Part shown: positions 1-11,655 of the stretch, piece after piece | Position numbering within the stretch: the stretch's first letter is position 1 | How the letters are laid out: the number at the start of each line of letters is the position of its first letter | DNA from: Punica granatum | Lineage: Eukaryota; Streptophyta; Magnoliopsida; Myrtales; Lythraceae | Direction: 5' to 3' | NCBI RefSeq assembly: GCF_007655135.1 | Contig: NC_045134.1 | Coordinates: 17,632,568-17,696,567, forward strand | DNA length: 64,000 nucleotides | Translations under genes and position numbers: made by a program | The notes under the pieces: generated by a model | Databases searched by the model: none | Seen by the model: the letters and a program-made list of their open reading frames with translations, nothing else | Told to the model about the DNA's origin: nothing

Positions 1-86
1 AATTAAACATCCAAAACCTTAATCACTTCTAAGTTCATTGATCAAATTGCAATATGGTCCTTTGATTTTATTGATCATCATTTCAG

Positions 87-350
87 GCAGGAGTCACAGT
101 GGCCTGGGATTTGACCGTGGTCGGATGGGACAGCGTGTCGTACAAGGAAGAGTTCATTCCTGACGATGAATGCTCCTACAAGATTCTGATACGAATGATG
201 AAAAGATCAGATGAGAGCATGCGGAATTCATTCTACATCAGTGAGCCAGGGAAGATTATGATCTCCATCGACAACCGGACTTACAAGAAGAAAAGAGTCC
301 TCTACAGGACCAAGACCAGGCCTACTATGTATATCTTCTTCAAGTCATGA
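87..350 (+). CDS. Patellin-like protein, C-terminal exon (GOLD domain); gene enters from the left
   Basis: Partial gene: only the last coding exon is in the window. A typical acceptor (tttcag, ending at 86) precedes an open frame that starts in phase 0 with AGVTVAWDL and ends at TGA 348-350. The 87 residues match the GOLD domain at the C-terminus of plant patellins: VAWDLTVVGWD, then YKEEFIPDDE, then RNSFYISEPGKI and a basic KKKRVLYRTKT stretch near the end. Patellins are Sec14-GOLD phosphoinositide-binding proteins that act at the plasma membrane and cell plate in vesicle traffic. The acidic N-terminus, CRAL-TRIO and Sec14 domains must lie upstream, so the paralogue cannot be decided; the exon resembles PATL3/4/5-type tails. 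The sequence before the acceptor is intronic. The family call is firm; the exact member is not known. Confidence 0.82.
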   Translation, partial: AGVTVAWDLTVVGWDSVSYKEEFIPDDECSYKILIRMMKRSDESMRNSFYISEPGKIMISIDNRTYKKKRVLYRTKTRPTMYIFFKS

Positions 351-956
351 CCACAAGTTAATCCCACACCATTTTTAATTTTTCTTTAGCCAAAACTAGT
401 TGGACATTGAGATTTCATTTTGCCTCAATTTTTACTTTACATTTGTACCAAGCGGCCATTGGGGTCTCAAACCTCGAACGAATGTATAATATATACATAG
501 ACCATGACTGATCAAACATTTATTAGTGATCATCTGTCGTGATATGTTTTTTTTGTGGAGATTTAAATTGACTCTGCTGGGAGATCGTAGAGCCTCTAGC
601 AAACCCATTTTACACCTAGAAATCCATGACACAGCTGCTGCAAACAAGGCCAAATGAACAAAATCTACGTCCGCACCGCAGTAGGAACTGGCTATCTACT
701 TTCTTTGATTCACTAACTATTATCACCCTTTCTTTTATTGTCAACAAAAACGACAGAGTACATGCTCTTGCTATCATTTATGTTACTAACGAAACAACCT
801 AAAAAGGAAAGAACCTCGTGAACAGGGCCAAGCCAACATTGAAACTAGATTAGTCTCAGCTAAAATGCTGAGGATACCCATGATCTGACTGAATGAGATA
901 AAAATAAAAATAAAAAAAGAAATAAAAAAAGAAAGAAAGAAAGAAGAATCCCATCT
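351..956. other. Intergenic, 3' flanks of patellin and MYB genes
   Basis: No gene seen. It holds the presumed 3' UTRs of the two convergent genes. The right end (about 896-947) is an A-rich/purine-rich tract of AAATA and GAAA units just beyond the MYB stop codon. Confidence 0.6.
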
Positions 957-1867
957 TTAGATCTCTAAGAGTTCAGGTAATGCAGCTGAGCTGAGTATGT
1001 TGTACCAATAATCATCTGTACCTTCCCAAAGAAGAAAATCATTGATGTCTTGAATACCGACCTTTAGGCCACCACAATCGTCATTAATAGACAAAACTTC
1101 CGACCAGAAATTATCCTCTGAATATCCAGTTGCCTGACTGGCGTTGTTACCATCATCACTAATAACAGCAGAGGAAATACTACTGCTTGAACAATGCTGA
1201 GGGGAAAGGCCGGAATCATAGGTTTCCTCTTGCTGGGTGTTGTCTGGAGTAGGAACAGGCTTGAATTCACCATCAACGGTCTTATCTTCAGAAGTAACAT
1301 CAGTTTCATGTTTCGGAAGCCTCTTCTTCAGATGGGTGTGCCAGATGTTCTTTATTTCATTATCTGTTCGTCCTGGTAGTCTCGCTGCAATCGCAGACCA
1401 TCTGAAACAGGAATAACCAAAAAGATGAGGATTCACCGCAAAAATCTACCCTTTCCATAGCTTCAATGGCGATCGAAACAAACCTATTCCCCAGCATCCC
1501 ATGCAGCATGATTATAGTGTTCTCCTCTTCTTTGCTGAAGTTCCCACGTTTAATGTCCGGCCTCAGGTAATTTGTCCATCGAAGCCTGCAACTCTTACCG
1601 CACCTCAATAAACCTGCAAAATTTTTCTAGTTCGACCATATTATTGTCTCATTTCGATGAGTTTCTAAGTAAGCATTGCAGTTTCTAATCAGTTTGTTTA
1701 TCTTTCTTTCACATGCTCTATTAAGGATTCTTACCGGCTAGTTTTGGGAGTTTCCGCCAGTTCCCATGGCCGTGAACTCTAATGTAATCGATCAGAATCT
1801 GATCTTCTTCGAGAGTCCAGGGTCCCCTTTTCAGTCCCATCTTCTCACAGCACGGAGCCCTCACCAT
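957..1867 (-). CDS. MYB14: R2R3-MYB transcription factor, subgroup 2 (MYB13/14/15-like), three exons
   Basis: Exons on the minus strand: 1867-1735 (133 bp), 1613-1484 (130 bp), 1401-957 (445 bp). The 133/130 bp pair is the standard R2R3-MYB layout and all junctions are GT-AG. The spliced frame gives 235 aa starting [18 protein letters not shown]2 has tryptophans at 17, 37 and 57; R3 has Phe70 in place of the first Trp, then Trp89 and Trp108, the usual plant pattern. [18 protein letters not shown] closes R3. The acidic, Ser-rich C-terminus contains NFWSEVLS, matching the subgroup 2 motif, and ends in a YWYN...LPELLEI tail like MYB14/15. Known members respond to cold, wounding and elicitors, and in grapevine drive stilbene synthase. 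It should bind AC-rich elements in the nucleus. It lies tail to tail with the patellin gene. The subgroup is secure; MYB14 versus 13 or 15 is a guess. Confidence 0.9.
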
Positions 1868-1952
1868 TTCTCGATCTCTCCACGGTATGCCCACAAGACA
1901 GTTGAGATCACAGGTTAAAGCTAAGAATAGTCATTGAGCTCAGCAGTAGCAA

Positions 1953-1960
1953 TATATATA
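1953..1960 (-). promoter_or_regulatory. Possible TATA box of the MYB gene
   Basis: TATATATA lies about 86-93 bp upstream of the MYB start codon on the minus strand, a plausible distance for a short 5' UTR. No other core element was recognised. Confidence 0.4.
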
Positions 1961-3540
1961 TTAACACACTATGTGCTCGGTTGGTACATTAACACTTAAA
2001 GTCCAAAAGCAGCGAATTAATTTTAAATAATTTTTGTTTGAAACTGTAAATCCAGCCGACGTTTTTTTTTTTTTCCTTCGGGAATTTTTTATGAGTCAAG
2101 TAAAACGTGCTATATTCTTTGAGTAATGATGTAAAGTTAAATAAAAAATTAATTATCAAAGGGAATTGGTTCAACTAGGTTTGACACTTGTTCCCCGACT
2201 TATGTAATTTATCACGTTTGATACTTGGAATTAAGTGAGTTTCACCCCTTAATTAGTCCGGATTCATTGGGATTTCGGATATTAGCTATACTAAAAAAAA
2301 TTAAATAATTAATTAACTAAAAGGTGCATAGGCACATTTTCTACAGATACAATCAAGATTGCAATCAACTCCAACGTGTCTCTACAGCAACTTGATGTAA
2401 AAGGATGTTGATCGGATCCGACAAATTAAAGAGGATAAATTTTTTATATGTTAAAATATAAGAAAAGAGGGAAATTCATTTGATGATGGCTTCAATTCCA
2501 ATTTTTAATTAAGTCACTCTCTTAGTCAAAACCCAAAAAGGTCAATCAACTAGTGCACATAGGGATACGGGAAACTCCCAAAAAGATGTAGAGCTAATTT
2601 CTCTTTGGGCCGAGGAAGTCCAATCTGTACTACGGAAGTATTAATTGAGGACATCATTGAGATGAAAATTCTTTCCTTATTATTATTTTTTTATTATAAG
2701 TGATGGCGATATTACAGCAATAAGGGCCAACTTCCCTCCAAAAGGTTTCAAAAAGAGGTGCAGACAATAGCATTGCACACAGAGTTTTGAGAATTATATG
2801 ATCTAATTTCCATGGTTCTTGAATAAAATCTCTGTGTAAAAGTGTCATGTTCTTGTCACAGTATTTTATAAACGATGATCATTAAACTTGACAGCATTGT
2901 CAGATCAAATAATCGTGCTAACACACTTTGATACTAAGTTTGAATCATGGCAGTAAAATCACCATAGACTTTTGATGTATTTCAAAACAAATTTTCAGTG
3001 AAAAATCACGGTGAACCGGAAGTAGTCGTCAACAAGAACAACAAAATAACGATTCCAACCCTGGTAAGATAATTCATTGTCTATACTTGATTAATTTTAA
3101 TAGTTGGATTTGCATGATGAGAGCAACTAAATTTAATACGGTAGTTCTGATATATGATTATATAAGTAGTGAGATTGAGTGAACATAAAAAAATAATAAT
3201 TTCTTAATTTTATAATTTTTTCACAAATTCTTTAAGACAATTTATTGATCTGCGACATGGCACGAACGCAATTTGTTTGCTATAGTCTTATATAAGAACA
3301 TTTCTCATAGGTAATTATTTCTAATTTTCTAAATTTTAGCTTTACTAAACATACAGATTTTTTCTTAATTTTCTCCTTTCTTGTTTCTGGGGTGGGGGAC
3401 TTTTCCTTATAAGAGCAGAATTAATATCAGTAAGTCTATAGTTAGGGTTATTAAAAAAAAATCCCACTTTGTCGATAAAGAGGGTGTAATGCAGTATCGC
3501 TTGCCCTTGCTTGGTAATTAAGAGATTCCAGGTCAATAAT
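1961..3540. other. Intergenic, no gene recognised
   Basis: AT-rich DNA upstream of the MYB gene. Short ORFs here have no recognisable protein. I see no clear repeat boundary. Confidence 0.5.
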
Positions 3541-3808
3541 CATTGTCTTTTTCTTCAATTTAATAATAAATTCTCTCACATACTTTTTATTAACAATTAT
3601 ACAACAAAATTTTTAATACCAAATTTTCTCAACTATTCATTATTTTTTATCTTTTTCTCCAATTTTATATTAAATATTCTCATATGTTTTTTCTTAATAA
3701 TTATTACAATCAATTTTTTAATAATAATATTTTCCGCCTATTTTGTCTTTATTTTCTAAAATAGAGTGGAGTTAAGTAGAGTAACAACTCTACTCTGAAA
3801 CCAAACAT
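3541..3808 (-). mobile_element. MITE-like element, family B copy 1
   Basis: AT-rich, ends with ctgaaaccaaacataa at about 3795. Read on the minus strand it starts gtttggtttcagagtagag and continues with tracts (attgtaataattat, atatgagaat, aatttattatt) that recur at 8750-9110 and 9329-9640. No coding. Boundaries are approximate. Confidence 0.5.
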
Positions 3809-5062
3809 AACTTGATTATCAAACTCAAACGTATATCATTGCACTACACTTTTTTTTTATTGCCATATAGAAAGAGAGTAAATTATATATGTTTTTTCAA
3901 ATTGATTGTTAAATTTTTTTTTAATGCTAAAAGATGGCAAAAAAGATCATGATATCTGCAATACGATTCTAGCATATTCATATTCTGGCTCATTATCAAA
4001 CTTAAGTTCCTTATGAACGAATGACATAATTAAATTTCACACCAAAAAAGATATGATATTTGACTTTTCCATAATTGTCCGATCATAATCGTTTACTTTG
4101 GTGGACGAGGTAGGTCCAAGGCTTGGTCACTTTAATTGATAGGAAGCTATAAAGATGAGAAACGGAACTTTGAAACCACATAGTCCGTAACCATCTTTTC
4201 TTGTTTTGTCTCTATTTTTTCTGTTAACACTAAATTCTAAAAAATTGACCCACCCGCCTTTGACAAATCATTTGTAGGAGAGGACTAAAGTCTTCATATT
4301 TATTCACCTTTGATTAAATGGACAAAGCCATATATAGTCAATGAAAGCGCACACACTCTCTCAAGCATTATCGAAGTATACGGGTTGTTTTAATCACGAG
4401 GATATGGTTCAATGAAATGTGGGTTCTTAATGGAAGGATTATACCCGCAATGCAATAGTTTGAAAATCACTGAAATATCTCCATATTATGCCGAAGTCGA
4501 TACCTAAAAGAGATTAAATTCAGCTAATAAATTGATGAGATATCAAGAAATACTGAAAAGAAAAAAAAAAAGATTGTCTCATAAATTCCGCCTATTTTCA
4601 ATCCTAAATTGAAGAAAGCCCATCATATGTAATCAGAAATCTTCAGTCCAGCACTGACATTGAAAGGATGCCAAGGCTGAGATCAGCTAAGACTAGACAT
4701 TTTCCAAGTTGAACTTTCCCTGGGGTTCAAATCCCTCAGGATTGCTGGCTTGATGATTCAGCGCCGGTTCCAGTTTAACCTACAAATTTATTCAAGATAT
4801 CCTTTTGTTTATCCTATCACAATAATCGATACATACACTGCAATTAAATTGAGAATCGATTGAGAAAAGGGCTAGTGCAGTAGCAAATGTACGGCCTCGT
4901 GCGCCTAGAAATCAAGAATTTTGATGCAAGATTCTTGTAAGAGGAATTATATACAATTAACCAAGTGGATAAGAAGACCATATATTAGTAAGTTTAATTG
5001 AAAAGTCTCATGTGTATAGATATACACACATGTATGTATATAGTAACGCTGGGAAACGATCT
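3809..5062. other. Intergenic, no gene recognised
   Basis: AT-rich; no ORF with recognisable content, no RNA gene and no clear repeat seen. Confidence 0.45.
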
Positions 5063-5271
5063 ACTAGGCTTAACTAACGTGGGTTGGTTCAAGCAGTTCG
5101 ACGCTTATTCTGCTTAAACAACGTCTCGAGTTCGAGTTCTTATGAATATAAAAAATACACGCTCGGAGAGCTTTACCCTTAGTGGGCCAACTCGACTCGA
5201 CTGGATTAGTCGTTGCCAAATTGAGTTTTTGGATACTAAAGTCCACACCAAAAAGAATTTCACTGGGCTTA
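5063..5271 (+). mobile_element. tRNA-derived SINE, copy 1 (near full length)
   Basis: The head ggttcaagcagttcgacgc is followed by a Pol III B-box-like gagttcgagtt, a conserved middle (agagctttacccttagtgg), then a tail ending ggatactaaagtccacacc and an A-rich end. It is flanked by actaggctta (5063-5072) and actgggctta (5262-5271), a likely target duplication with one mismatch. Sister copies lie at about 8475, 10240, 46276, 47069, 52981 (minus) and 19385 (minus, partial). Confidence 0.7.
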
Positions 5272-5817
5272 CACGAATTTGCCCATTTGCAATCCAAAAT
5301 TTTAAGTTCATAGGTTATTGGACCCAAGTTTTATATAAACTTGTAGATTTTCTCTCATATTTCCAATGTGGGATTAAACTTCTAACATCCGTCCTCACGT
5401 GTCAATCATGGGCTCTAAACCCGCTACCTTCCATGTGGGCTTTTTAATGCACATGGGCCTTGGACCATTCTCCAGATAAAAGAGAAATCGGCCCAACAAT
5501 TCTCTCCATTCTCGACTATGTGGAGGATATCGCCGTAATCTCCGTGATACGACGATAAGCAACAATCTTCCATTCTCCCAACAATTGAGCTTGAGTGGGG
5601 CTTTCATCTCTCCGTACTCAGGCTTAACTGCCATGAGGTGGGCTTTTTCTTCCACTTTCGGGCGAAGAGGGTCAACTAACTACGGGCCGAGCTTTCACTT
5701 TTAGACTCGGACTTCACTAGCCATAAGTTCCACACTCGGGCCTTACGTGGTATGAGTCCCCACACGGGGGCGTAACCACCTAGTTTTGATACCACTTGTT
5801 CGGAAAAAATCCACTAT
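5272..5817 (-). mobile_element. LTR-retrotransposon remnant with a PBS-LTR junction
   Basis: Non-coding. At 5787-5803 the sequence ttgataccacttgttcgg reads on the minus strand as an LTR end (..AACA) followed by a TGGTATCAA primer-binding site for initiator tRNA-Met, the usual Copia-type arrangement. Only the first ~20 bp of that LTR remains before the next element starts at 5818. The rest of the tract resembles common plant LTR flanks (ccaatgtgggattaa, then a cacgtgtcaatcatgggctct stretch). Confidence 0.45.
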
Positions 5818-7593
5818 TGTTGGGAAGAGTAGATGTCTAAAAACGAGATATGGAAATAAGGTAATAAATCGAACTCCAAATATACGTGGTAATATCCTCT
5901 ATGAGGGAAATATCTATGGACAGAATAGGGAATCCACTAAACAAACAGGAGATTACAAACCTCAAAAATGTCTCTCAACCCAACCCTATTACAAGTCCAT
6001 ATCAAGATGAGTCTACTCAATCTCTCATTCGCTCTCATTCATCTTCTCACTCCAACCCTAGAGTCACCGAGAAGGCATCCTAAAGAATACTGAAGAGATT
6101 ACACTATCACCTATTCAGGTGGCTAACCACCCTCTCAAATCGGCCCCAAGGCTTTGTGGCATCGAGGCAACTTTTTTACTCGTACAAGACCCCTATATAT
6201 AGACCCTCAAAAGACATCCCTTGGTATTCTCCAAAGATATTCCAATAACTCTCACTAAGATATGTTCTCTTTTGAGTATATTCACAAGTTACACGAAATC
6301 TAGAAAACATGAAACACAATTTCAGAAGAGATTATGGGCATCTATCTTCGATCGATCTCATGCTTACTCCGAGTCTTCGAGTTTTCTAGGTTTAATGCAA
6401 GACGCCCCATTAATCTCCCCCTTGGCTTGCATTAAGCCAAGCTTCTCAATGGTTTGCCATTCACCTATTCTGTCATAGCCCTCGCAGGGATCCCCCTCGA
6501 TTGTCTTCCACTAGTGTGTAGTCTCACAGTATTTGTGGCCTCCCTTCAGATTATATATTTGAACAAACTCTACGCTAAGTCAAGATCTGGAGCTTTCACC
6601 TAAGCTCCCCCTTTTCCGTCGTCATTCGGATTGAGTCGCTGAGGTAGTTAGTACTTCTCCCCCAAGTGATTCCTCATGGCCATGCTGCATTATCAACACC
6701 TTCCTGTTTGATCCATTAACCTTCTCAACATCGAATCTTGCAACCACATCTTCAATCACTAAGAACCTGAATCTGATACCAATTGTTGGGGAAAAAAAGC
6801 CTAAAAATGAGATATGAAAATAAGGTATTAAATCCAACACCAAATATGCATGGTAAAAGCCTCTGTAAGGGAAATATCCACAGGCAGAATATGAAATCAC
6901 TAAACAAATAGGAGATTACAACCCTTGAAGATGTCTCTCAACTCAGCTCCCATTACAAGCCCATACCAAGAAGAGTCTACTCAATCTCTCATTCTCTCTC
7001 ATTCAACTTATCACTCTAACCCTAGAGTTCCTGAGAAGGCATCCTAGAGAATCTCGAAGAGATTACACCATCTCTTATCCAGGTGGCTAAGCATTCGCGG
7101 CACCGAGGCAACATTTTCACTTGTACAAGATCCCTATTTATAGACCCACAAAAGATATCCATGATATTCTCCAAATATATTCCAATACCTCTCCCTAAGA
7201 TATTTTCTCCTTTGAGTACATTCACAGATTACACAAAATCTAGAAAATAGAAAATCCAATCTCCGTAGAATAAGGCTCTGTTTGGATTCAAAGTTAAAAT
7301 TTCAAAATTTTAACTTTAACTTTAACTCAACACGCTACACAACAAAAACACATATTTCCCAAGTCAAAAATTTTAACTTTAACTTTAACTCAACACACTA
7401 CACAACAAAAACAGACATTTCTCAAGTCAAATTTATAATCCCATCTCATTTTTCCTTTTCTGCAATGAAAATCACAGTTTCTTTAACTCTGAAACCAAAC
7501 GCACTGTAAGAGATTCTGGATATCTGCCTTTGACTGATCTCGTACTTGCTTGGAGTTTTCGAGTTTTCAGACTTAATGCAAGACACCTCAACA
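5818..7593 (-). mobile_element. Small non-autonomous LTR retrotransposon without coding capacity
   Basis: LTRs at 5818-6409 (3' LTR) and 6784-7593 (5' LTR), both tgttggg... at the plus-strand left edge. The right one ends caaca and carries a 233 bp MITE. The internal part is only ~374 bp. On the minus strand the primer-binding site TGGTATCAG follows the 5' LTR directly (6773-6781), and a polypurine tract AAGGGGGAGATTA (6410-6425) precedes the 3' LTR. No gag or pol is present, so it must have moved in trans. It is TRIM-like in plan, but the LTRs are longer than classic TRIM LTRs. I found no clear target duplication (actat against attaa). Confidence 0.75.
7274..7506 (+). mobile_element. MITE family A (Tourist/PIF-like), nested in an LTR
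   Basis: A 233 bp insertion absent from the sister LTR. It is flanked by TAA (7271-7273, 7507-7509). The ends are ggctctgtttgg and ccaaacgcactg, imperfect inverted repeats with gtttgg cores. Internally a ~62 bp unit (ttttaactttaactttaac... cacaacaaaaac) is present twice in tandem. Related copies are at 28269-28503 and ~63707-63925. Confidence 0.75.
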
Positions 7594-8464
7594 ATTAACT
7601 ACACTGAGTACAATCAAATTTTAGGGAGATTCTATGGTGCAATCAATGATTCAACAAAAATGATTGTACCATATAATCAAATAAATTACTATGAGTTTAA
7701 GTAAGATTAATAATTTTTCTAAAGTGAAAAATAAATTTGTTTAAAATCAATGTAAATTACTTAGAAATTTGTATAACTTCGAAATTTGTATAATTCACTT
7801 TAAAATTCGTGTACTTTACTTTAGTTGCTAGTAATATACTAAAAATTTAAATAATTTACTTTGATTATATTATATAATATTTGATTGCATCATAGACCTT
7901 CCCCAAATTTTAATAAAGTCTTCCTACAATTTCTTAAACCAATTATCTATTGAAAAAAATTTCTTCGAACAGCCGAAGAAGGAAAAAGTTTGACAATAAA
8001 AGCTGAAGAAGGTACGGGAAAAAATGTATAATGTAGTGGTATACACCTTCGCCTGATAAGTAAAAAGTTTTATGTTCAATTCTTGTTGTGGGACTATTCA
8101 TACTTTTTAGTAATTAGATTTTTAATTTTCTCATATTATACCATGTATCTCCCTTTAAAAAAGAAAAAAAATTGAAGAGAACATGGAGAAATTAATGTTA
8201 TAGTAGCATCTTTTTCCTTAAATCCTGGACACATGGTTGCCTACTTTTTCCAGGTGTAAAGGCCAATATATTCCTACGATTGATTCAAGGATAATCCCTG
8301 TCAGCATAAAATTATAAAAAGAAGGGTGACGTTCAGAACTGTTTCCTCCAATATCGGTATTTAATTATCTAAGTTATGAAACTATGTATTGCTCCGGAAA
8401 AAAAAAAAAGAAAAGAAGATCACATGGCAACTTCGTCAGTTAAATTTCAAATAGACAAAAAAAC
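7594..8464. other. Intergenic, no gene recognised
   Basis: AT-rich with low-complexity A/T runs. No coding or RNA signal seen. Confidence 0.45.
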
Positions 8465-8655
8465 AATTATGAATACCAACATGAATTAGTTCAAGCAGTT
8501 TGACGCTTGTTCCGTTTTAGCAAGATCTCTAGTTCGAGTCATTGTGAATGTAGAAAATCCATGTTGGAAGAGCTTTATCCCTTAGTGGGTTGACTGGATT
8601 AATTGGAATTCAATTGGACTTCCGAATACCAGGATTCACACAAAAAAATTGTGAA
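8465..8655 (+). mobile_element. tRNA-derived SINE, copy 2
   Basis: Same order as copy 1: agttcaagcagtttgacgc, then B-box-like tagttcgagtca, agagctttatcccttagtgg, and tail cgaataccaggattcacac plus an A run. Flanks aattatgaat (8465-8474) and aattgtgaat (8646-8655) look like a target duplication with one mismatch. Confidence 0.7.
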
Positions 8656-8749
8656 TGTTCATTAATAGGCGTGCATGACCGAAAATATCCATATATATAA
8701 TATATATGTATATATTTCCTTGAACAACTTATAGTTACATTTATAAGAG

Positions 8750-9110
8750 TTGCTTTTGGTAATGAAGTAGAGTTGAACTCACTTATTCCAAATATAAATA
8801 TATATATTAAATAGGATTGTTTGATAGTTAAGAAAAAGTATATGTGAGAGTTTATTATTAAATATGAGGAAAAGAGGAGCAAATAATGATTATGTTATTG
8901 AATTGATGAAAAAACTGAGTAAAAATTGAATTTATTATTAAAAATTAATTGTATAATGATGAGGAAAAAATATGTATGAGAAGTTGCTATTAAATAAGAG
9001 AAAATGAAAACAGACTAATGATTATATTGTTGAGTTTGAAAAGAAATGGAGTAGGATGAGATTGAGATGGAGTTTTAACTCATTGGTTACTTTTTGCATG
9101 ATTTTACTAA
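8750..9110 (+). mobile_element. MITE-like element, family B copy 2
   Basis: Starts near gcttttggtaatgaagtag and repeats the motifs tgagagtttattattaaat, gattatgttattgaattga and ttaaaaattaattgta seen in copies 1 and 3. Boundaries are approximate and there is no coding. Confidence 0.45.
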
Positions 9111-9328
9111 ATTGTTCTTATTATTTTTAATTATATTGGAGAAAAGCAAAACAGTATAATGAATATAACAAGAAAATCGTAAAACAACCCAAATTTCTTT
9201 CCTCACATTCTCGCAGCCTCAAGTCTTATATTTTTCTTTTTCTTTATTTTCTTTATAATTTTAACCGCATATTATTTTTATTATATATAAATTACTAAAT
9301 CTTATTCTTATTTACAAAATTTTTACAT

Positions 9329-9640
9329 TGCGTTTGGTAACGAAATTAAGTTTGATTTAAGGATATGAAAACAAAAGTAGTTGACAAAAGTACGTGAAAG
9401 AATTTGAAGAAAAAAATAAAAAAAATAATGATTGTATTGTTGAACTGAAAATAAGTGTTGAAATTGAGGAAAATATGTTAAATAGTTAAGAGAATTTAGT
9501 ATTAAAAAATTAATTGTAATAATATATAAGAAAAATATGAGAGAGAATTTGAAGAAAAAAATAGAAAAATAATAATTGTGTTGTTGAATTGAGGAAAAAG
9601 TAAAGTAAAGTTAAATTTAATTTTGTAAACAAACATAGCA
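9329..9640 (+). mobile_element. MITE-like element, family B copy 3
   Basis: Starts tgcgtttggtaacg and ends gtaaacaaacatagca, giving loose inverted ends (gtttg/caaac). The inner part contains a duplicated block (agagaatttgaagaaaaaaata followed by attgtgttgttgaa). Closest to the copy at 8750-9110. Confidence 0.5.
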
Positions 9641-10233
9641 AATAAAACTTACGATTTTACTTTGTTAGTCCTGGTATCGGGCGGTATGTGTAGGTAAAAC
9701 TCTAATATAAATTAATGATGTTACCAATTTCCATTTTACCACTATCATATAATCGCTTTACCAGCAAATCACTTGCAACAGTACGCCACCATCTACATAA
9801 TGATATGATCACAACATCGTAGTTTTGCTAGCAACACAAGACTGTTTGCTTCTTGGAAAACTTGGGCGAAGGCATACTAGTCTTATTGCACTTCGTTGAC
9901 CTAAATCAAAAATTTTCAACCGCTACGATGAGAGAAAATATTATACGAAAAATTCTAGTAAATAACGAGCATATCGTAGGCGACGCATGTCGGAGGCTAA
10001 TAACAATTTAACACCATAAAGACTTTTATGTTGACGTGGGGTGTCTGTCTACTCTCTTTCAATCTTTGTGATGACCAAACTCGACTAGGACAAATCTTTC
10101 ACCAAACGCAATTTTTCAAAGGTCCATCAAGATTTCGTCTTTACCTTTACATTTTTCGTGGCGAAGAAGTCCATGAATCTTCCCTCATAGCACTTTCGTG
10201 TTTTATATATATATATATAATGTTCTTGACCAA
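9641..10233. other. Intergenic, no gene recognised
   Basis: No recognisable coding or RNA sequence. A (TA)n run sits at about 10204-10219. Confidence 0.45.
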
Positions 10234-10390
10234 TATGATTTAATTCATATGGTTCGACGCTTATTTTTCTTAAATAAAATATCGAAGTTGAGTATTATGA
10301 ATGAAAAAAAAATTCATGCTATGAAAGTTTTACCTCTCAATGAACCGACCTGATTCGAACTTAAATTAGGCAAGATTTATGGGACTTTTA
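10234..10390 (+). mobile_element. tRNA-derived SINE, copy 3 (diverged)
   Basis: Contains ggttcgacgcttatt, tatcgaagttgagta in place of the B box, and aagttttacctctcaatgaac, aligning with the other SINE copies but more decayed. No flanking duplication recognised. Confidence 0.5.
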
Positions 10391-11231
10391 AATGGCAGAG
10401 TGCATGCCGCAAAAATAAATGCCCCAGAATTAAAAGGAGGGCAATAACAACTTATGCACATTTGAGAAAAAAAGGAACAACTTAATGCACTTAACTGCCT
10501 CTTTTTCCCAAAAAAGAATTGAAAAGAGAGAACAATTTTTTTAAACCGAACCAACCCAAGAACCGAACCAACCCGAGAACCGACCCAACCCAACATAACC
10601 CGACCCGGAAAATTCGATTTCTAATTCAGGTGGTTCGAGCCCCCTTATTGGTTCTTGGTTCAGCCACTGAACCAACTAGACAAACCGGATGGAGAACCAA
10701 ATTAAACCGAATAAAAAAAATAAAGAAACTTTACAAGTGATTCCTCCGTTGAAGAATCATAACCCGCCTCAGATAGAAAAAAGAAAGAAACTTTATTCGT
10801 TTTATGTGTTAATAATCAGTCTTCTTCCTCTTATGCTTCTTCTTCTTCCATTATCATCTTTCTCTCTCTCACCGCGTGCTTTCCAGTCTCAAATGTAGAG
10901 ACATTTACCCGAAATTCTTTTCAAAGAGTGAGTAGAAAAATATCCGATTCCTTTCCCTCCCCTTTTAAGTCGCTTTATTATTATTTTTTATAATAAATTC
11001 GGGTCAGTCGAGGACCTGACCCACTAGCGGTCGGGTTATTTAGGTAATTTTTGTCCTTATGGGTGGGCATTTTCCCAACCCGACCCAACTCGAAATTTTG
11101 GTTCCCGACCTGAAATAGGAAAACCCTACCCAACTTGAACCATTTTCACCCCTAACTTAGATGACAAGATCTCTGATGCTTTATCCGGTTGATCATGTTG
11201 CTTAAAAACAGTGGTAAAGCAAAGCAAGACT
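10391..11231. other. Repeat-like intergenic tract rich in ccgaacc/gacccaacc
   Basis: 10550-10740 and 11000-11160 repeat short ccgaacc, cccgaccc and ggttcgg words. This composition is known from non-autonomous hAT-type plant repeats. The right part ends near tcacccctaac, like a hAT terminus, but I could not find the partner end. No gene seen. Confidence 0.35.
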
Positions 11232-11655
11232 TTAGGGTTTGTTTGGGAGTTGGATTTAGAGGGGGAGGTAGAGGATTTGGAGGGAAATTGTTTCCCTTGT
11301 TTGGGAGATTTATTTGAGGGAGAGGAAAGGGAGAAGGAGGGATCTAGAGGGAAACAATCTCCCTCTATTTCCCTCCGTCGTTAGAATCTTCTAATCCTCC
11401 AAATTGGAAGAATTCGGAGGAATTAATGTATTTTCTATTCACTTCTCTACACAACTTTCTTTGTAATAGTTTTTTTTCAAAACTATTTTATAATATTCTT
11501 TTAAAACTTTTTAAATTTTTTTTCACTTATCTCATCTCATCTTCCTTACTAATTACTCTCGAACGAGAGAGTTCATTTCCCTCAATTTCCTCTCCTCTCC
11601 TTCCCTCTCCACTCCTCTCCTCTCCCTCCCTAAAAAACTCCCAATCACACCGTTA
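11232..11655 (+). mobile_element. Foldback MITE with TTA target duplication
   Basis: A 418 bp element (11235-11652) between TTA at 11232-11234 and 11653-11655. The left end gggtttgtttgggagtt pairs with the right end aactcccaatcacaccg. The left arm is purine-rich (gagggagaggaaaggga) and the right arm pyrimidine-rich (ctctcctctccttccc), so the arms fold back. PIF/Harbinger-type by its target site. An ORF crossing it is incidental. Confidence 0.65.

Noticed and set aside
5092..5200. tRNA gene
   Set aside because: The gttcgagtt B-box and ggttcaagc head look tRNA-like, but no cloverleaf closes and the same unit recurs as a SINE with long 3' tail.
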